NCBI GenBank assembly: GCA_012295275.1
Contig: CM022668.1
Location: 12,745,522-12,809,521 of the forward strand
Length of the DNA: 64,000 nucleotides
Source of the DNA: Chrysomallon squamiferum
Taxonomy: Eukaryota > Mollusca > Gastropoda > Neomphalida > Peltospiridae
Reading direction: 5' to 3'
The notes under the pieces: generated by a model
Database searches by the model: none
Seen by the model: only the letters and a program-made list of their open reading frames with translations
Told to the model about the DNA's origin: nothing
Shown here: positions 34,100 through 47,900 of the stretch, one piece after another
Numbering within the stretch: position 1 is the first letter of the stretch
How the letters are laid out: each line of letters begins with the position of its first letter
Position numbers and translations under genes: made by a program

Positions 34100-37000
34100 T
34101 TTATTTTTATTTCAAAAATTTTGTTTCTTTCATCCTGAAGTTGATATTTAAGGATATCATCTAAAATTTGTTTAAAATTCCTTGAAAGAACCAATGAATG
34201 AATGGATGGATATATAAAGAAAGAAAGAATAAACCAGCTGAATAGAAAAATCTTTACATGTATTGTATTGTGATAATAAAGATTATTATGCTTCAACTGT
34301 GATATAAGAGTACAAATGGATAAACAAAATATTTGTTCCATCAATGTTATACACTATTTTCAACACATATGACAATATATACCAGTTTTATGACTCATGC
34401 TCACTAAATAATTAAATATATTATAATAAAATAATAATAATGATGACTATAGTAATGATAATGGTAAAGTAATAGCAATAATTGTAAAATAATATTAATA
34501 GCCATGATGATAATAATAATAGTGATAATACTGATAATAATAGTAATTGTAGTAGTAATAATAGTAATAATAATAATAATAGTGATAATAATAGTAATGA
34601 TAATGTAATAGTCATAATAATAATAATAAAAATAGTAATAACTAATAATAATTAAAGATTACTAGGTTGTCATTCTGTCTGTTTATCTATTTGGTAAACA
34701 TATGTAATGTAAGTATATACATATATCAAAAAAACAATGGATACATCATTAAATAAAACATTTCTTTCTTATTGTAATTCTGTATTGTTTTTGTGTGTGT
34801 ATGTGTGTGTGTGTGTGTGTGTGTTTGTATATGAATATACTTAAATACTTGCATGAGATTTTAAATAAACAACATGTATTTTAAATCTATCATAATTTTA
34901 AAGTTGTTTTATTAAGAGCAAGATATTTTTATAAAGTATATACCTACACATAAACAGTAAAGAACACACTACATGGCTGTACACACTGATTTCAGGTCAC
35001 AGGTAAAACAGGGACAAGTCCAGGGGAAAGGTTTGATCCCAGAATCCTTTGTGCCTCAATTAAATTTCAACTGCTATGTTAAAGTTTGACTTTCAATAGG
35101 TAGGAAAAAAAATAATAATAATAATAAAAAAAAATAAAAATCAGTAATAATAAAAATGTAAATAAATGAAAAATAGTAAAAACAAAGAAAATAATTTAAA
35201 ATAAAATTTAAATCGTCAAAATAAAAGATTAATGTAGATGAAGTAATAAGAAAAATAAAGTTAAATAATTAAAAATATTTAAATTAAAAATAATAAAATT
35301 TAAAAAAAAAAAAAAAATTAAAACATCAATATAAAAAGTAGTTGATAAAAGCAGAAAAAGAAAATAACAAGAAGTCCTTGAATTAAAATTTGTTTCATCT
35401 TTTTTAGTTTTTAAATTCTTTTTTATTAGTTATTCATTTCAGATACAAGCACATACAAGTACAGATATTATTAAAATCAACAAAACAAAGCTGCACTGAG
35501 TTTTCAACTGTGAGAGATCATTCTTTTCTTCTTTTCTTTTTAACATTTGTAACAGACAAAACAAAACAGAATATACTCAAAATCACAAACTATTAATTTA
35601 AATATATTTTGACACAGGAAGAAAAATAACATTGATAGTTACATATAATACAGTATAAAAACAAATTTTTCGTTAATTTTTATGTTAGAAGTATTTATTT
35701 CTTTCATTTTTTTTTTTTTTTTTTTTTCTTTAAATGTTAGTCAATTTTACATCGATAATGAACAATCTAGAATACACAAACTAGTGGGATTTTTTTTTTT
35801 TTTTTGTTTAAATTAATTTAACAATTTAAATGAAATAGTAACTTTGTGTATGTATTTATATATATATATACATGTGTGTATGTGTTGACATTTAATGGCT
35901 ATTAAAATTTTATTTTAAATAATACAAATATTTTTGAAACAAACAAAATAAATTCATTCCTTTCAGATCAGAACTAATAATTAAAAAAAAAAATTATCTT
36001 TTATTAAATACAATTCATTCCTATCTGAATATATACAAAAAAAAAAAAAAAACACCCCAACACATTTTTTTTCATTTTAAACATTCACACCAAACAAACA
36101 CCAGTTAAATATTTATTCTGATTCAAATTTTTTTTTAATGTTCTAGTACTTTTATGCTAGACTGCACACAAACAAGTTAAAAATATTAGCTGACCTGCAA
36201 TACTGCAAGTTGAAATTTGTTTTAAAATTTAAATACAGCCATTGTGTATCCTTCAGAATGTTTTGACTCTCTCTTGTGTTAAATTAAATAAACAACGATT
36301 TTCTAGATATGAATGTTCTGCTTTTGGAAAACACCAAGCCATAAGCTGATGAATTTTTGTTCAGTGTCTCAAATTTTGAGTTCAATATATTTACAAGTTC
36401 TCATCGTTCAAGTTTCAATTTCAATAGTTCCATTTGCACAAAAAGGTTCTTCTAGCAAAATAAAAAAAATTCCCAGTTTTAAAATAACATTTGAACAAAC
36501 ATGTAACCTGTTTCCTTTCTCTTAAATGAGATATATTACTTTCAACTCAGCAATATATGATGATTGTGGCAAAATTCTGGAGTCTTTTTTTAAGATTATT
36601 TAAAATTATAATAAGCAATGACTTTTTTTAAAAATATGTATGAAAAAGAGAAGAAAAAAACAACACACTATATTACAATGAAGAGCTTATTTCATTATGT
36701 AAATATTCATTGAATATTACTGGAATTAGTATCAAGAAAATCACAGGCAACAAATAATTTTAAAAACCATATTCCCTAAACAGCATGTTAAAACTGATCC
36801 CCTGTTAAATCATAAAACGTAAAATCTTTCAGGCTTCTTTTTAAACTTTTTTTTTTTTTTGCACTGAAGCAGGCGTTAAAAACTCAAGACAATGTTTCAC
36901 AGGTTAATCATTCTTGGCCATGTTCCACAGATAATTTAAATTCTATAAAAGACACAGATAAAAAAAATCCACTGCAGCACCTTTTGCATCTGATGTTTTT

Positions 37001-37338
37001 ATCTGTTCATCCTCCGAGTTTCTTGTAACCAAAATTTCCAAAACCAATTTCTTCCTAGAATTTCTTGTAATCAAACTTTCAAACTTTTAACCACCATTTC
37101 GTCTTCCTTATTTCAGTGACCTTTATCCTGACCAACAGATTTTTCACCTTTGTTATCATTAATAATCAAAACTTCAGTCAGAAAAGACACCATTTGGTAT
37201 CTCCCATCTCAGTTCTCAGTTCATTTCATAAACGTTTTTTGTTAGCTAACATTTTTATCTGAATGGATTGTCTGAATTCATTTTTTATATATATTTATAC
37301 CTTTGATACCTCCAGTCTCAGTTCTATTAACATACATT

Positions 37339-37387
<49 letters not shown>

Positions 37388-39061
37388 TTATCATATTAGA
37401 TATTAAAAAAAAGTAATTAAATGCATATATATGATCAAACTTGATAATATTTATACAAGGGACACTAAATTCAATCATCTGTTTCATTTTTATTAATGGT
37501 TGGCACATAAAACCTGTGCTACAGGGTGTTAATTTAAATGCTGGATGATGAAGTTCTAAAGAATTGAAATCTAAATGTTTTAGTATTGTTTTATACATTA
37601 TCACACCAAACTATTATGCATTATTTTATCTTTGTTATAATAATTTTGAACACTATCAAGCCCAATTTGATAAGAACTGTTAAAATTCGTTACATCCACA
37701 ATAGATACAAGATATATTCATATACTGTAAGAGAAAAATTCAAGTTTATTAAAGTTCAAATAATTCAGCAGTTTATATCATTAATATAAAATTAATCAAT
37801 AAGTAAAGAAGTAATTAAATAAATAACTAAATAAAATAAATAAATAAATTTTAAAATAATAATTTAATAGATATTTATAACCTAAGATCATTATAACACT
37901 GAATGATTAATTTACAAAAAATAAATAAAATAAAATAAAATAAAAAAATTAAATATTTAAATTTCTTTTATTTATTTTGAGATGAAAAACAGTATTTAAC
38001 TTCTTTTTTTTTTTTAAATTGATGTGCTTGAACAAAGTTATTAATTTTTATATTTCCCTACATCCAGATATATAACAATAAAAATAATAAATAAATAAAT
38101 AAATAAAATAAACTTTATTCTGAATTATAATATGGGACAACATTACTAAAACATCTACAAATTCACATCACATTTTAAAATAAAACTTTTATCATCTACA
38201 ATCCAATATAATAAAAAAAAAAAAAAAAAAAAAAAAAACACAATTCTATAAATATATTTACATATCCATCCATATAAAAGAATTAATGTAATTTTTAAAT
38301 TCTTATTTACAGGGAAAAAAAACAAAATTAGAACAACTTATATAAACATTTACATGTTATGGTGCATATGTACATGTGGCATATTTGCAACATGAAAGTT
38401 AATGAAACCAACTCGATGAATTTTCTGCTCTGGTGTCAAAAAGGATCTTTGATAAGTGTTGGGATCTTTCTTGCCCTGAGTATATGAAATGGATCGTATG
38501 CATATAATACAAAATAAAACTGGTTTTGCTTCTCGTTAACTTCTGGTATGTTGTCATTTTAGTGTGTGTGGCATCAGACATTAAAAAAATAAAAAACGTA
38601 AATAGTAAAATAACCATGATGATGATGATGATGATGATGAAAACTAGAATCAGTTTAAATACTGTTAAAAAAAAAAAAAAAAAAAATAAAAAATAGTAAT
38701 AATAATAATAATAATAGATTTAAAAAATTACAGTAAATAATGAACAAAAACAAAAAAAAATTTTAAAATTAAATAATGAAAAATACACTATAATAATAAT
38801 GATGATGATGATGATAAAATTTACTTAAAAAAATAAAGTTGCTTTTTTTAAAGAAAAAAAAAAAAAATGATATATTTTAAAACTCAGAAAATAAGGAATT
38901 CTTTTAACCTTCGCAACATCATTTTCATTTCATCCCTCGAACATCAAACACCCCAACCTGCTGTGTTTTATTCTTCTCATGAATCTAACTCCACAGGGGA
39001 AAAAAAGGATGCTGATTTCCTGAGACACTAAACATAACACATACCCATTTCATACCCTGTG
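34100..39061. other. intergenic or 3' UTR region between convergent ULK4 and DNAJC7
   Basis: The genes converge here. The stretch holds imperfect (AAT)n at 34430-34660, (TG)n at 34790-34824, A-rich low-complexity DNA at 35100-35330, (TA)n at 37341-37373, (GAT)n at 38617-38640 and many poly-A runs. No exon or RNA gene is recognisable. Parts nearest 39061 could belong to a long DNAJC7 3' UTR. AGGTTTGATCCC near 35031 weakly resembles a tRNA box B. Confidence 0.55.
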
Positions 39062-39067
39062 TTTATT
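39062..39067 (-). terminator. DNAJC7: candidate DNAJC7 poly(A) signal
   Basis: TTTATT on the plus strand reads AATAAA on the minus strand, about 200 bases after the DNAJC7 stop codon. Several other AATAAA copies lie further downstream, so the choice is tentative. Confidence 0.4.
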
Positions 39068-39269
39068 CCTCAACCGCATATCCTAGCTAAGAACCAAAAA
39101 AAAAAATCTGAAAACATCGGCAGACACTTTGGAAACACTGACTATTATATACATCTGTCACTTTTTGGTTTTTAATTCTTATTTTTTAAAAACATTATTT
39201 TTTTTTTGTAGTTCTTGTTGCTTTTTTCCTTTTTCTTCTTCTTTTTTTTTTTTTTTTTTTTTTTTCCAG

Positions 39270-41018
39270 CTAACCGAAATTGAAAGTAAATCCTGGATGA
39301 CCTCCTGGGTGACCTTGAGGTCCACCGAAAGTAAAGTTGTGAAAACCGTGAGGACCTCCCCCTCCGCCAAAGAACGCTTGAAAGATCTGGTTTGGATCAA
39401 TATCTGGAATGAAACAGAATTATATAAATATAAAAAAACTGAATACAGCAGAACTAAACAAAAAATAAAAATAAAAATAAAATAAAAAAATAATAAAATA
39501 CAAAAATAAGTTAAAATAAAACAAGTACAAAGAATGCTTGAAAAATCTGGTTTGGATCAATATCTGGAATGAAATAGAATTATATAAATATAACAAAACT
39601 GAATACAACAGAACTAAACAAAAAATAAAAATAAAAATAAAATACAAAAATAATAAAATACAAAAATAAGTTAAAATAAAACAACAAGTACAAAGAATGC
39701 TTGAAAGATCTGGTTTGGATCAATATCTGGAACAAAACAGAAATATATAAATATAACAAAAAAAGTGAATACAGCAGAACTAAACAAAAAATAATAAAAT
39801 AAAAAAAAAAAGTAATTTAAAATAAAACAACAATTACAAAGAATGTTTGAAAGATCTGGTTTGGATCAATATCTGGAATGAAACAGAAATATATAAATAT
39901 AAAAAAAAATGAATACATCAGAACTAAAATTATAAAAAAAAAATAAATAAATAAAAAATGAAATAAAAAAAATGGTAAAATTAAAATAAAACAACAATTA
40001 CAAAGAATGCTTGAAAGATCTGGTTTGGATCAATATCTGGAATGAAATAAAATTATATAAATATAAAAAAAAAATGAATACATCAGAACTAAAATTAAAA
40101 ATAATAAATAAAAATAAAAAATGAAATAAAAAAAAATAAAATTAAAATAAAACAACAATTAAAAATAAATTTGGTTTGGATCAAATCTGGGATGAAATAA
40201 AATTATATAAAACAAAATTAAAAAAAAAAAAAAAAAAAAAAATAAAAAAAAAAAAATAAAACAAAACAAAACAAAAATTAAAAAAAAAAATAAAAAAAAA
40301 AAAAAAAAAAAATAAAATAAAAATATAAGATAAAACTAAAATAAAACAACAATTACAAATACAAAACTGAGTACCACAGAATTAAAAATAATATATTTTT
40401 TTTTAAATAATAAAATAATATAAAATTATATTGATAAAATTGAGTGTAACTGAATTAAAAAATAAAGTAAAATATGAAATGAAAATGAAAGATACAAATA
40501 TATATATAAATATAAAGATATTAAAATAAAAAATAAAATATTTAAATTTCTTTTATTTATTTTGAGATGAAACCAATGTGATTGAAGAAAAAAATATAAA
40601 ATTAAAACTTAAATAAATAATAATATAAAAAAAAACATTTAAATAAATAAACAAAAAGAACAAAAAGCACCAACAAGCAAATAAAAAATAAAAATATGCA
40701 AATGTGTCACAAAAAAACAAAACCACAAGGACACTCATAACTAACCAAAACTTAAAATAATGTTTTTCTTCATGAAATTAAAATAATCAAAGCCAAACAA
40801 CTTTCACTACTAATAACATTTAACGTTATCATGAAGCAGTATATCGAACATTACCTGCAAATCCCCCAGTGTCCAAGTCATCGAGATCCTCGCCGTTGTC
40901 ATAGCGAGCTCGCTTCTTGCTGTCTGTCAACACCCCGTACGCCTCCCCCACCTCCTTAAACTTCTTCTCCTCCTCCTTCTGAACTTCGGCTGTCGTGCGA
41001 ATGTCGATCTGCAAAACA

Positions 41019-41053
<35 letters not shown>

Positions 41054-41489
41054 ATTGGACAAAGTCATTTTTCTCTTAATAACTATTCAACACAGAGTAA
41101 ATGTCATTCTTTTACATTTCCATCCTTTTCATTTTCCATGGTAAGAGGCATCGATGGTTGTGGCTTTCAAAAAATGGGTTGTTGATTTTTTAATCATTTT
41201 TTTTATGGTATAAGTTTTTTCAAATAAATGTACTTTTGATTAGTTCTTGGCCATGATAGTTAGAGGTCATCATCATCATCATCATCATTATACCATAGCA
41301 CTATATATAAATGTACTTTTGGCCATGACAGCTACAAACTATTCTTCTTTTTCTTATTTTTATTTTTATTACTGATATTATTATTATTATTATTATTAAA
41401 CCACAGCACTATATATAAATGTACTTTTAGCCTTGACAGCTACAAACTATTCTTCTTCTTCTTCTTCTTCTTCTTATTTTTATTACTGA

Positions 41490-41529
<40 letters not shown>

Positions 41530-41879
41530 TCATACAGCACCTATTCTAAGTATGTTCAAGGGTGGGTTTTTTTTACAAAGTAAAAATAATGAAGTAAACA
41601 AATTGTCGAACCTGGATGATGGATCAGAGCTCGTTTCCTGTAAGCCTTCTTCATTTCCTCTTCTGTGGCGTTTTTAGAAACTCCCAAAATCTTGTAATAG
41701 TCTTTTCTTTTACTCTTCTTCAGCTCTCTCTTGGCTTCCTGTAATAACATTTTGTTTTCTGAAGAAAAAAAAAAAAAAATTGTCAAAGATAAAATATTAA
41801 CGACAAAAAAAAAAGTATTTTGATGTAGTGCTTTTATTACACAATTTACGTGGAAAAACACGACAAGAGAAATTATATT

Positions 41880-41917
<38 letters not shown>

Positions 41918-44900
41918 TAAATTTACTAATCACAATTATTATGGAAATTTTAGTGAAATATGAAATAACTCAAATGATACAACATTTCATCTCTTGTGAT
42001 AAATTAATTCTGAGCTGGATTAATAAAGTAGTAAATGTTGGGTTTACCTCTAGATTTGTCGATGGTGACTACTTTCTCATAATCCCTCACTGCTTCTTCG
42101 AATTGTTCTTTATCCATGTAACTGGAAAATAGAAAAAAAACCATTAAATAATAATAATATGAAACAAAAATAAATAAATGAATAAAAATATATTTAGAAG
42201 AAAATAAATAACATTTTGAGATAAACTCTTAAAAATTCAAACCAAAACATTAGATAATATTTCTACCATTTCTGAAGCTTGATAAAGACAGTAATTTAGA
42301 TTTTGAAAGAAACACTTCAAGAAATTTCAATATTAACATTTACAAAATATTAAAACATTTAAGAAAATTATTAGTGAGATAAATGCCTTGCCTTTAATTC
42401 AAGGACCATTTTTTATTTATTTATTTAATTGTTATTACAGTAACAGATATTAAATTTACACCATAAACAGAAAATTGTTTAATAATCTCAAAAATACTGA
42501 ATTGTATTAGTTTTGATGTAGGACATATTTTGACTCGTTTTCTCTATGATAAAAAACAACAACAAAAAAACAAACTAAAAATAAAAATAAAAATAAAAAT
42601 AAATTTTAAAAATTATAAAGCAATAATCTGAGACAGATATATGTAAATGTTCACTTGACATAAACTTACCATTTTGCTCTACGTAAGTAAGCTTTCTGGT
42701 ATGTGTTGTCCAGTTCTATAGCAGCAGAGCAATCTTTTATAGCTTGATCTATATTATTTAACTGAAACAAAAAGTTGGAAAAGATATTATAATACCTAGT
42801 AAAATTTAATTATTTTTCTTATTTAATTATAATAAAATTAAAGAAAATCAAAAAAAAATAAATTATATCTAAAGACAGATTCTAAAACCAGTGTATGTGG
42901 TTTTTCATAGACAAATGTCAAAACCATAATTCTATTCATTATATTTTAAGAGTCACAGCAATTCTTCATAGGCAGATCCCAAACATTTTTGAATTTACAT
43001 AAAAAAATGTCACAAAAAAAGATTTTAAAACAAATGTATGTGTGGACACTGATATTTCTATTACATTCTACTTTATAATTAAGACAATACACTGGCAAAT
43101 CTATATTAATTATATGCAACCTAGTTATTGGAAAACAGCTTTTATACACATCAGCTACAGAATAATGATAAAATACTTGATTATATTCCATCTTCAAAGG
43201 CAGAGGTGCTCTACTGAATTTACTGTACAAACAGGATAACACTAGCAAAATGATATTAATTATATTCAAGTTAACTTCTTAGAAAGCAGTTCTTGAACAC
43301 TTCAAATATGGAATAAGAAATGGTTGCTCTATTATATGTTCTATATGAACATACATTGCAAAAATTATTGCTCTTAATTACATTTAACTCTCAAAAAGGA
43401 GTTTTAAAACACTAGAAATATAAAATAAAAATAAAATACTTGGATTATATTCTACCTTAGAAGATACAGTTGCTCTACTGAATTTATGGTATAAACATAT
43501 ACTGGCAAAATCACAGCTCTGTTAAATTATAATTCAAGTATAATCCTTCAAAGGTACCTTTTGAACATCTTAAACATAGAACAACAATAAAATGCTTGGA
43601 TTGTATTCTACCTTAGAAGACATGAATGCTCTATGAATCTATGGTATAAACATATAATTCAAGTGTAATTCTTGGAAGGCAGCTTTTTGAACATCTTTAA
43701 CATAAAATGAAAGTAAAATGATTGGATTGTATGTATCCTACCTTAGAAGACACGGTCGCTCTGTTGAAGTAGAGTTTTGAGTTGGTCAGCTTGTTGTTGG
43801 GGTCTAAGGCCATGGCCTCAGTGTACAGATCGTAGGCCTCCTTTAGATGACCAGCTCTGAAGGCCTTGTTCCCTTCTTCCTTCTTAGCAATCAGCGACTT
43901 TGCTTTCTGAAACACACATTTCAAATATAGAGCAAACAGCAGCAGCAGCAGCAGTAATGAATTTCCATTTTATGCATTTTCAACATGGGTTAATAAGTTT
44001 TTAAGTTTATGTATTGTTGTAATACCCACACAAACAGCCCATTTCTTCATTTGTGGCCCGATATTTAGAATCAGGGAAGCCATTTCAGAAGACGACCTTC
44101 AAGTAAATAAGATTATTAAAAATCTCCTGTTAACTTTACTCGTCTGGTCTCCGTAACCTAGAGAATCTTTTTTATCTGAGTAACACTTAAAATACACAAT
44201 ACTTAATTATTGCTAATGCAGAAAAAAAAAAACTAACAACTATTTCTAAGATGCTACTGTAATTAGTATGTATCAGTTATTATTTTAATTGTAGCAGTCC
44301 TGTTCTAAACTCTGTGCTGACTTGATGATTTATAAATCAAGCAAAAATAAATAAAAATAAAATAAAACATGTTAAATTTTAGTGTCACAACTATAATGAG
44401 GCTAACTTAAAATATCTATATAATCCATATGCTACTATAATTAGTATGTATCAGTTATTATTTTAATAGTAGCAGTCTAGTTCTAAACTCTGTGCTGACT
44501 TGATGATTTATAAATCAAGCAAAAATAAATAAAAATAAAATAAAACATGTTAAATTTTAGTGTCATAACTATAATGAGGCTAACTTAAAATATCTATATA
44601 ATCGACAAGTCATATGTTCATAATTATTCTTTGAATCTGTAAGTAGGGAACATGCTGTTTTTGGAAATACACTTCATACAAGTCAATTATAAGAAAAAAA
44701 TGTAAAAAAAAAAAAAAAAAAATGAAAAACCTTTTTTAAAGTTTCAATCTCGTGTTTGTTAACTATTTCAGTGTCTAAAATCTTTATCAGAAAATTTCAT
44801 TTACATTTAACACTTTCTTCACTGTCTAGTTTCCAGGGGTAAACAATTCACCAGATTTCAAAGCAATGATGTAATACACAGTGACAAAAAAAAAAATCTC

Positions 44901-47900
44901 AGCACCTTGTTCTAAGTTAGGTTTTTGTCGGAACTACATTGTTGGGGTAAAAAATCCAAAAATTAGCTTATCTCTCAAAATCTCCTGAAATGGATCCATT
45001 CTTCATTGTTGAAAATCTTCATGACTTTTCACACACACATTACTTGCATATGGTTAGCTAAATTTTTAATAATTTTTTTTTATCCTTTTGACTATCATGC
45101 AACTATATATAGACACAATGGTAGACCATGAACTTAATTAAAATAAATAAATAAAAAATTTAAAAAAAAGGGAAGAAGGTTCATAACAACAGTCAGATCA
45201 ACCAAATACTCAGGGTCTTCAGTCACTCAAGTTTAAGAATGTGTAAGTGGAGATATAATTAATACAAACAGCATCACACGTCAGAGGAATTATAACTAAT
45301 ACAAACAGGGTCATGTTTAATGATTTATGATCAAAAGAAAACAAATCAATAAACTTTTAAAAATATTTTTACTGATGTTTTGATTGTAAAAACTGTCATA
45401 TGACAAAGGTAGTAACAAATATTGTTTCCAAACCACCACATCACAAATGTAGCTAAGACTGGGATAATGCAAGCTAGGTTGCACGCATTGGGGATTAAGT
45501 TTGTTGTGTATTGGATTTTATACACAGAACTCGATACACATTTCACTTGAAAACAAATACATTATTTTTTTTTCATTTAGTTTTTGTTTTTGGTTCACTA
45601 ATACACAACTTACTGAAGTAGTTGTACTAGTCATGCATGCCTGAACATTTACTGAATGCTATTTAAACATAATTTTTAATGATACAACTATAAAACATCA
45701 GGTAGGGGTAAGTTAATATGAGCTTAATCAACTATACAGGGTAATGAAAATAAAATAAAATTATTTAAAAAAAAATAAAATTAATGAATGATTAAAATAT
45801 CTGAAATGTTAAACAAATTCACTAAAATGAAAAATATATTTAAAAACAAAAACTGAAGTGTGACAAAAAAAATTTAAATTTAAAATTTAAAAATTAATGA
45901 ATTCAAATACATGAAACATTAAACAAATTCACAGGAGTGTAAAACAAAAACCAGGTTAATAAAATTTGAAAAAATTAAAATTAAAAATAAATAAATTAAA
46001 AATTAATAAATAACTGAATATATCAAGCACACAAATTCACTTAAGTGAAAAAAATACATTTAAAAACAAAAACTGTAGAAGAGTGAGTGAAATTGTGGAG
46101 TGACTGTTCAGAACATAATTAAATATTACTGATTACTGTATATGGTTTATTACTGCAAGAGCAAATCTCTTTTGCTTGTCATATAAACATTATAATAATA
46201 AATATGAAAAAAATTGAAGTTACTAATTAAATAATTTAAAATGGAGTTCTATAAGACACAATTATCTCCAAAGTGATTTAATTAAAAAAAAAAAAAAATT
46301 AAAAAATAGTATTTACAAAGTAAGCCTTCCAACACTGCACCCCAATTCAGAAATATTCATATTTACTTGAATTATTTTGAAAAAAAAGAAAGAAGTAATA
46401 TCTAATTATAAATAATCTGTCACAACCAAAAAAGTGCAGTAACAAATGAAAATAAAAATAATTTATATGCAGCCTCGATCCTTAACAAAAGAAAACAAAA
46501 ATCGAAGTTTTAACCAAAACAAATTAACTAATGATACGACTGATTTAATAAAACAATCGTAATTTTTTTTATAACAATTATTAATAATTGTTAATGAAAA
46601 CACACCAAAAAGACTTCTTACCCTATAGACCTCTCTAGCTTTCGGGTGATCTGGGTGCAGTCGTAAGACTTGTTGAAAATGTTGGAAGGCCTTCTCTGCA
46701 TTGTCTTGGTAATACAGACACAAACCTCGGACAAAAAGCGCCTCTGCATTCATCCTGTCTAATGCGAGAACTCCACTATTAAAAACAACAAAAATAAACT
46801 TTGTTTGTGGTGTTAACTACAGAGGTAAACAAATAACAGATTTTGTGTTTCATATTCTAAGGCAGATTGCATGACAGAGTTTTGGTATTTGTCTAAGCAG
46901 CGATCCATGTAATATACACTATTAAAAATTACCAAAATAAATTTTGTTTGTGGAGGTTTCTTGAGAGATAAGCTAAAGATAGACATCATAGATTTTATTT
47001 CTTCCCATGTTGCATGTTTAGACATGTATGACAGTTTGGGAAAGCTGATGTGAAAACTCTACTATTGAAAATAACAAACTTTGTTGTGGTATTAACAAGA
47101 GAGTAAATTAAACACAGAGTTGTTTGTTGGTTATTTTCATTTTCCAGGTTTAGGTTTGTATATCAGAGTGGAAACATTTCCACTGCATACACCTTAGCTA
47201 ATGGGAGATTTCCACCATTAAAAATAAAAATAAACTTTGTTGTCGGATTAACTCAGACAAACAGAAACAGACAAAACAGGATCTAGTGTTTTTAACACTG
47301 AATAATAATGTTGGTTGATTTGTTATTGATCACAAACCATTTCATTATTTGCAAGTTCAGTAGTTTTTATCAAGTCTTTGCATATTCATTTATCAACAAG
47401 CAATGAAAAATTTTCTACCTCTTTTTGCACACAATAATCAAATCAGTAAATTTTTTTTTTAAAATAAACTCATCATTTTTAAATTCAGTTACTTGTACTT
47501 GGGATCATGTATAATGATTAAGATTAAATTTTAATAAAACAATGGAATTGTAAATATCTATGTTAAGTTAAAAGAAGATATAAATACCATTTAAATAAAA
47601 AAAAAAAAAATAAAAAAAAAATAAATAAAGGTTATTGTTTTACTTGGCAATTTCTTGGGCTTCCTGACATCTTCCTAGAAGAGCCAAACATTCAGCTTTG
47701 ATGAGCTTATACCGAACACATGTTGGGTATTTGTCTAAGCAGCGATCCATGTAATATACACACTGACAAGTAAAAAAAAAAATTAACATAAAATAAATAA
47801 ATAAATAAATAACACCAAGTTCAAACAAGCAAAACAATTACACATACACATTCCTGTTCATGTTTGACTTCATTAAAATTTCTTAAAATATAGCTTTTAT

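Noticed and set aside
46813-47025. Alternative DNAJC7 exon encoding [10 protein letters not shown]
   Set aside because: It copies only the start of exon 6, lacks the rest of the TPR and lies within a decaying tandem array, so it is better explained as a repeat copy.
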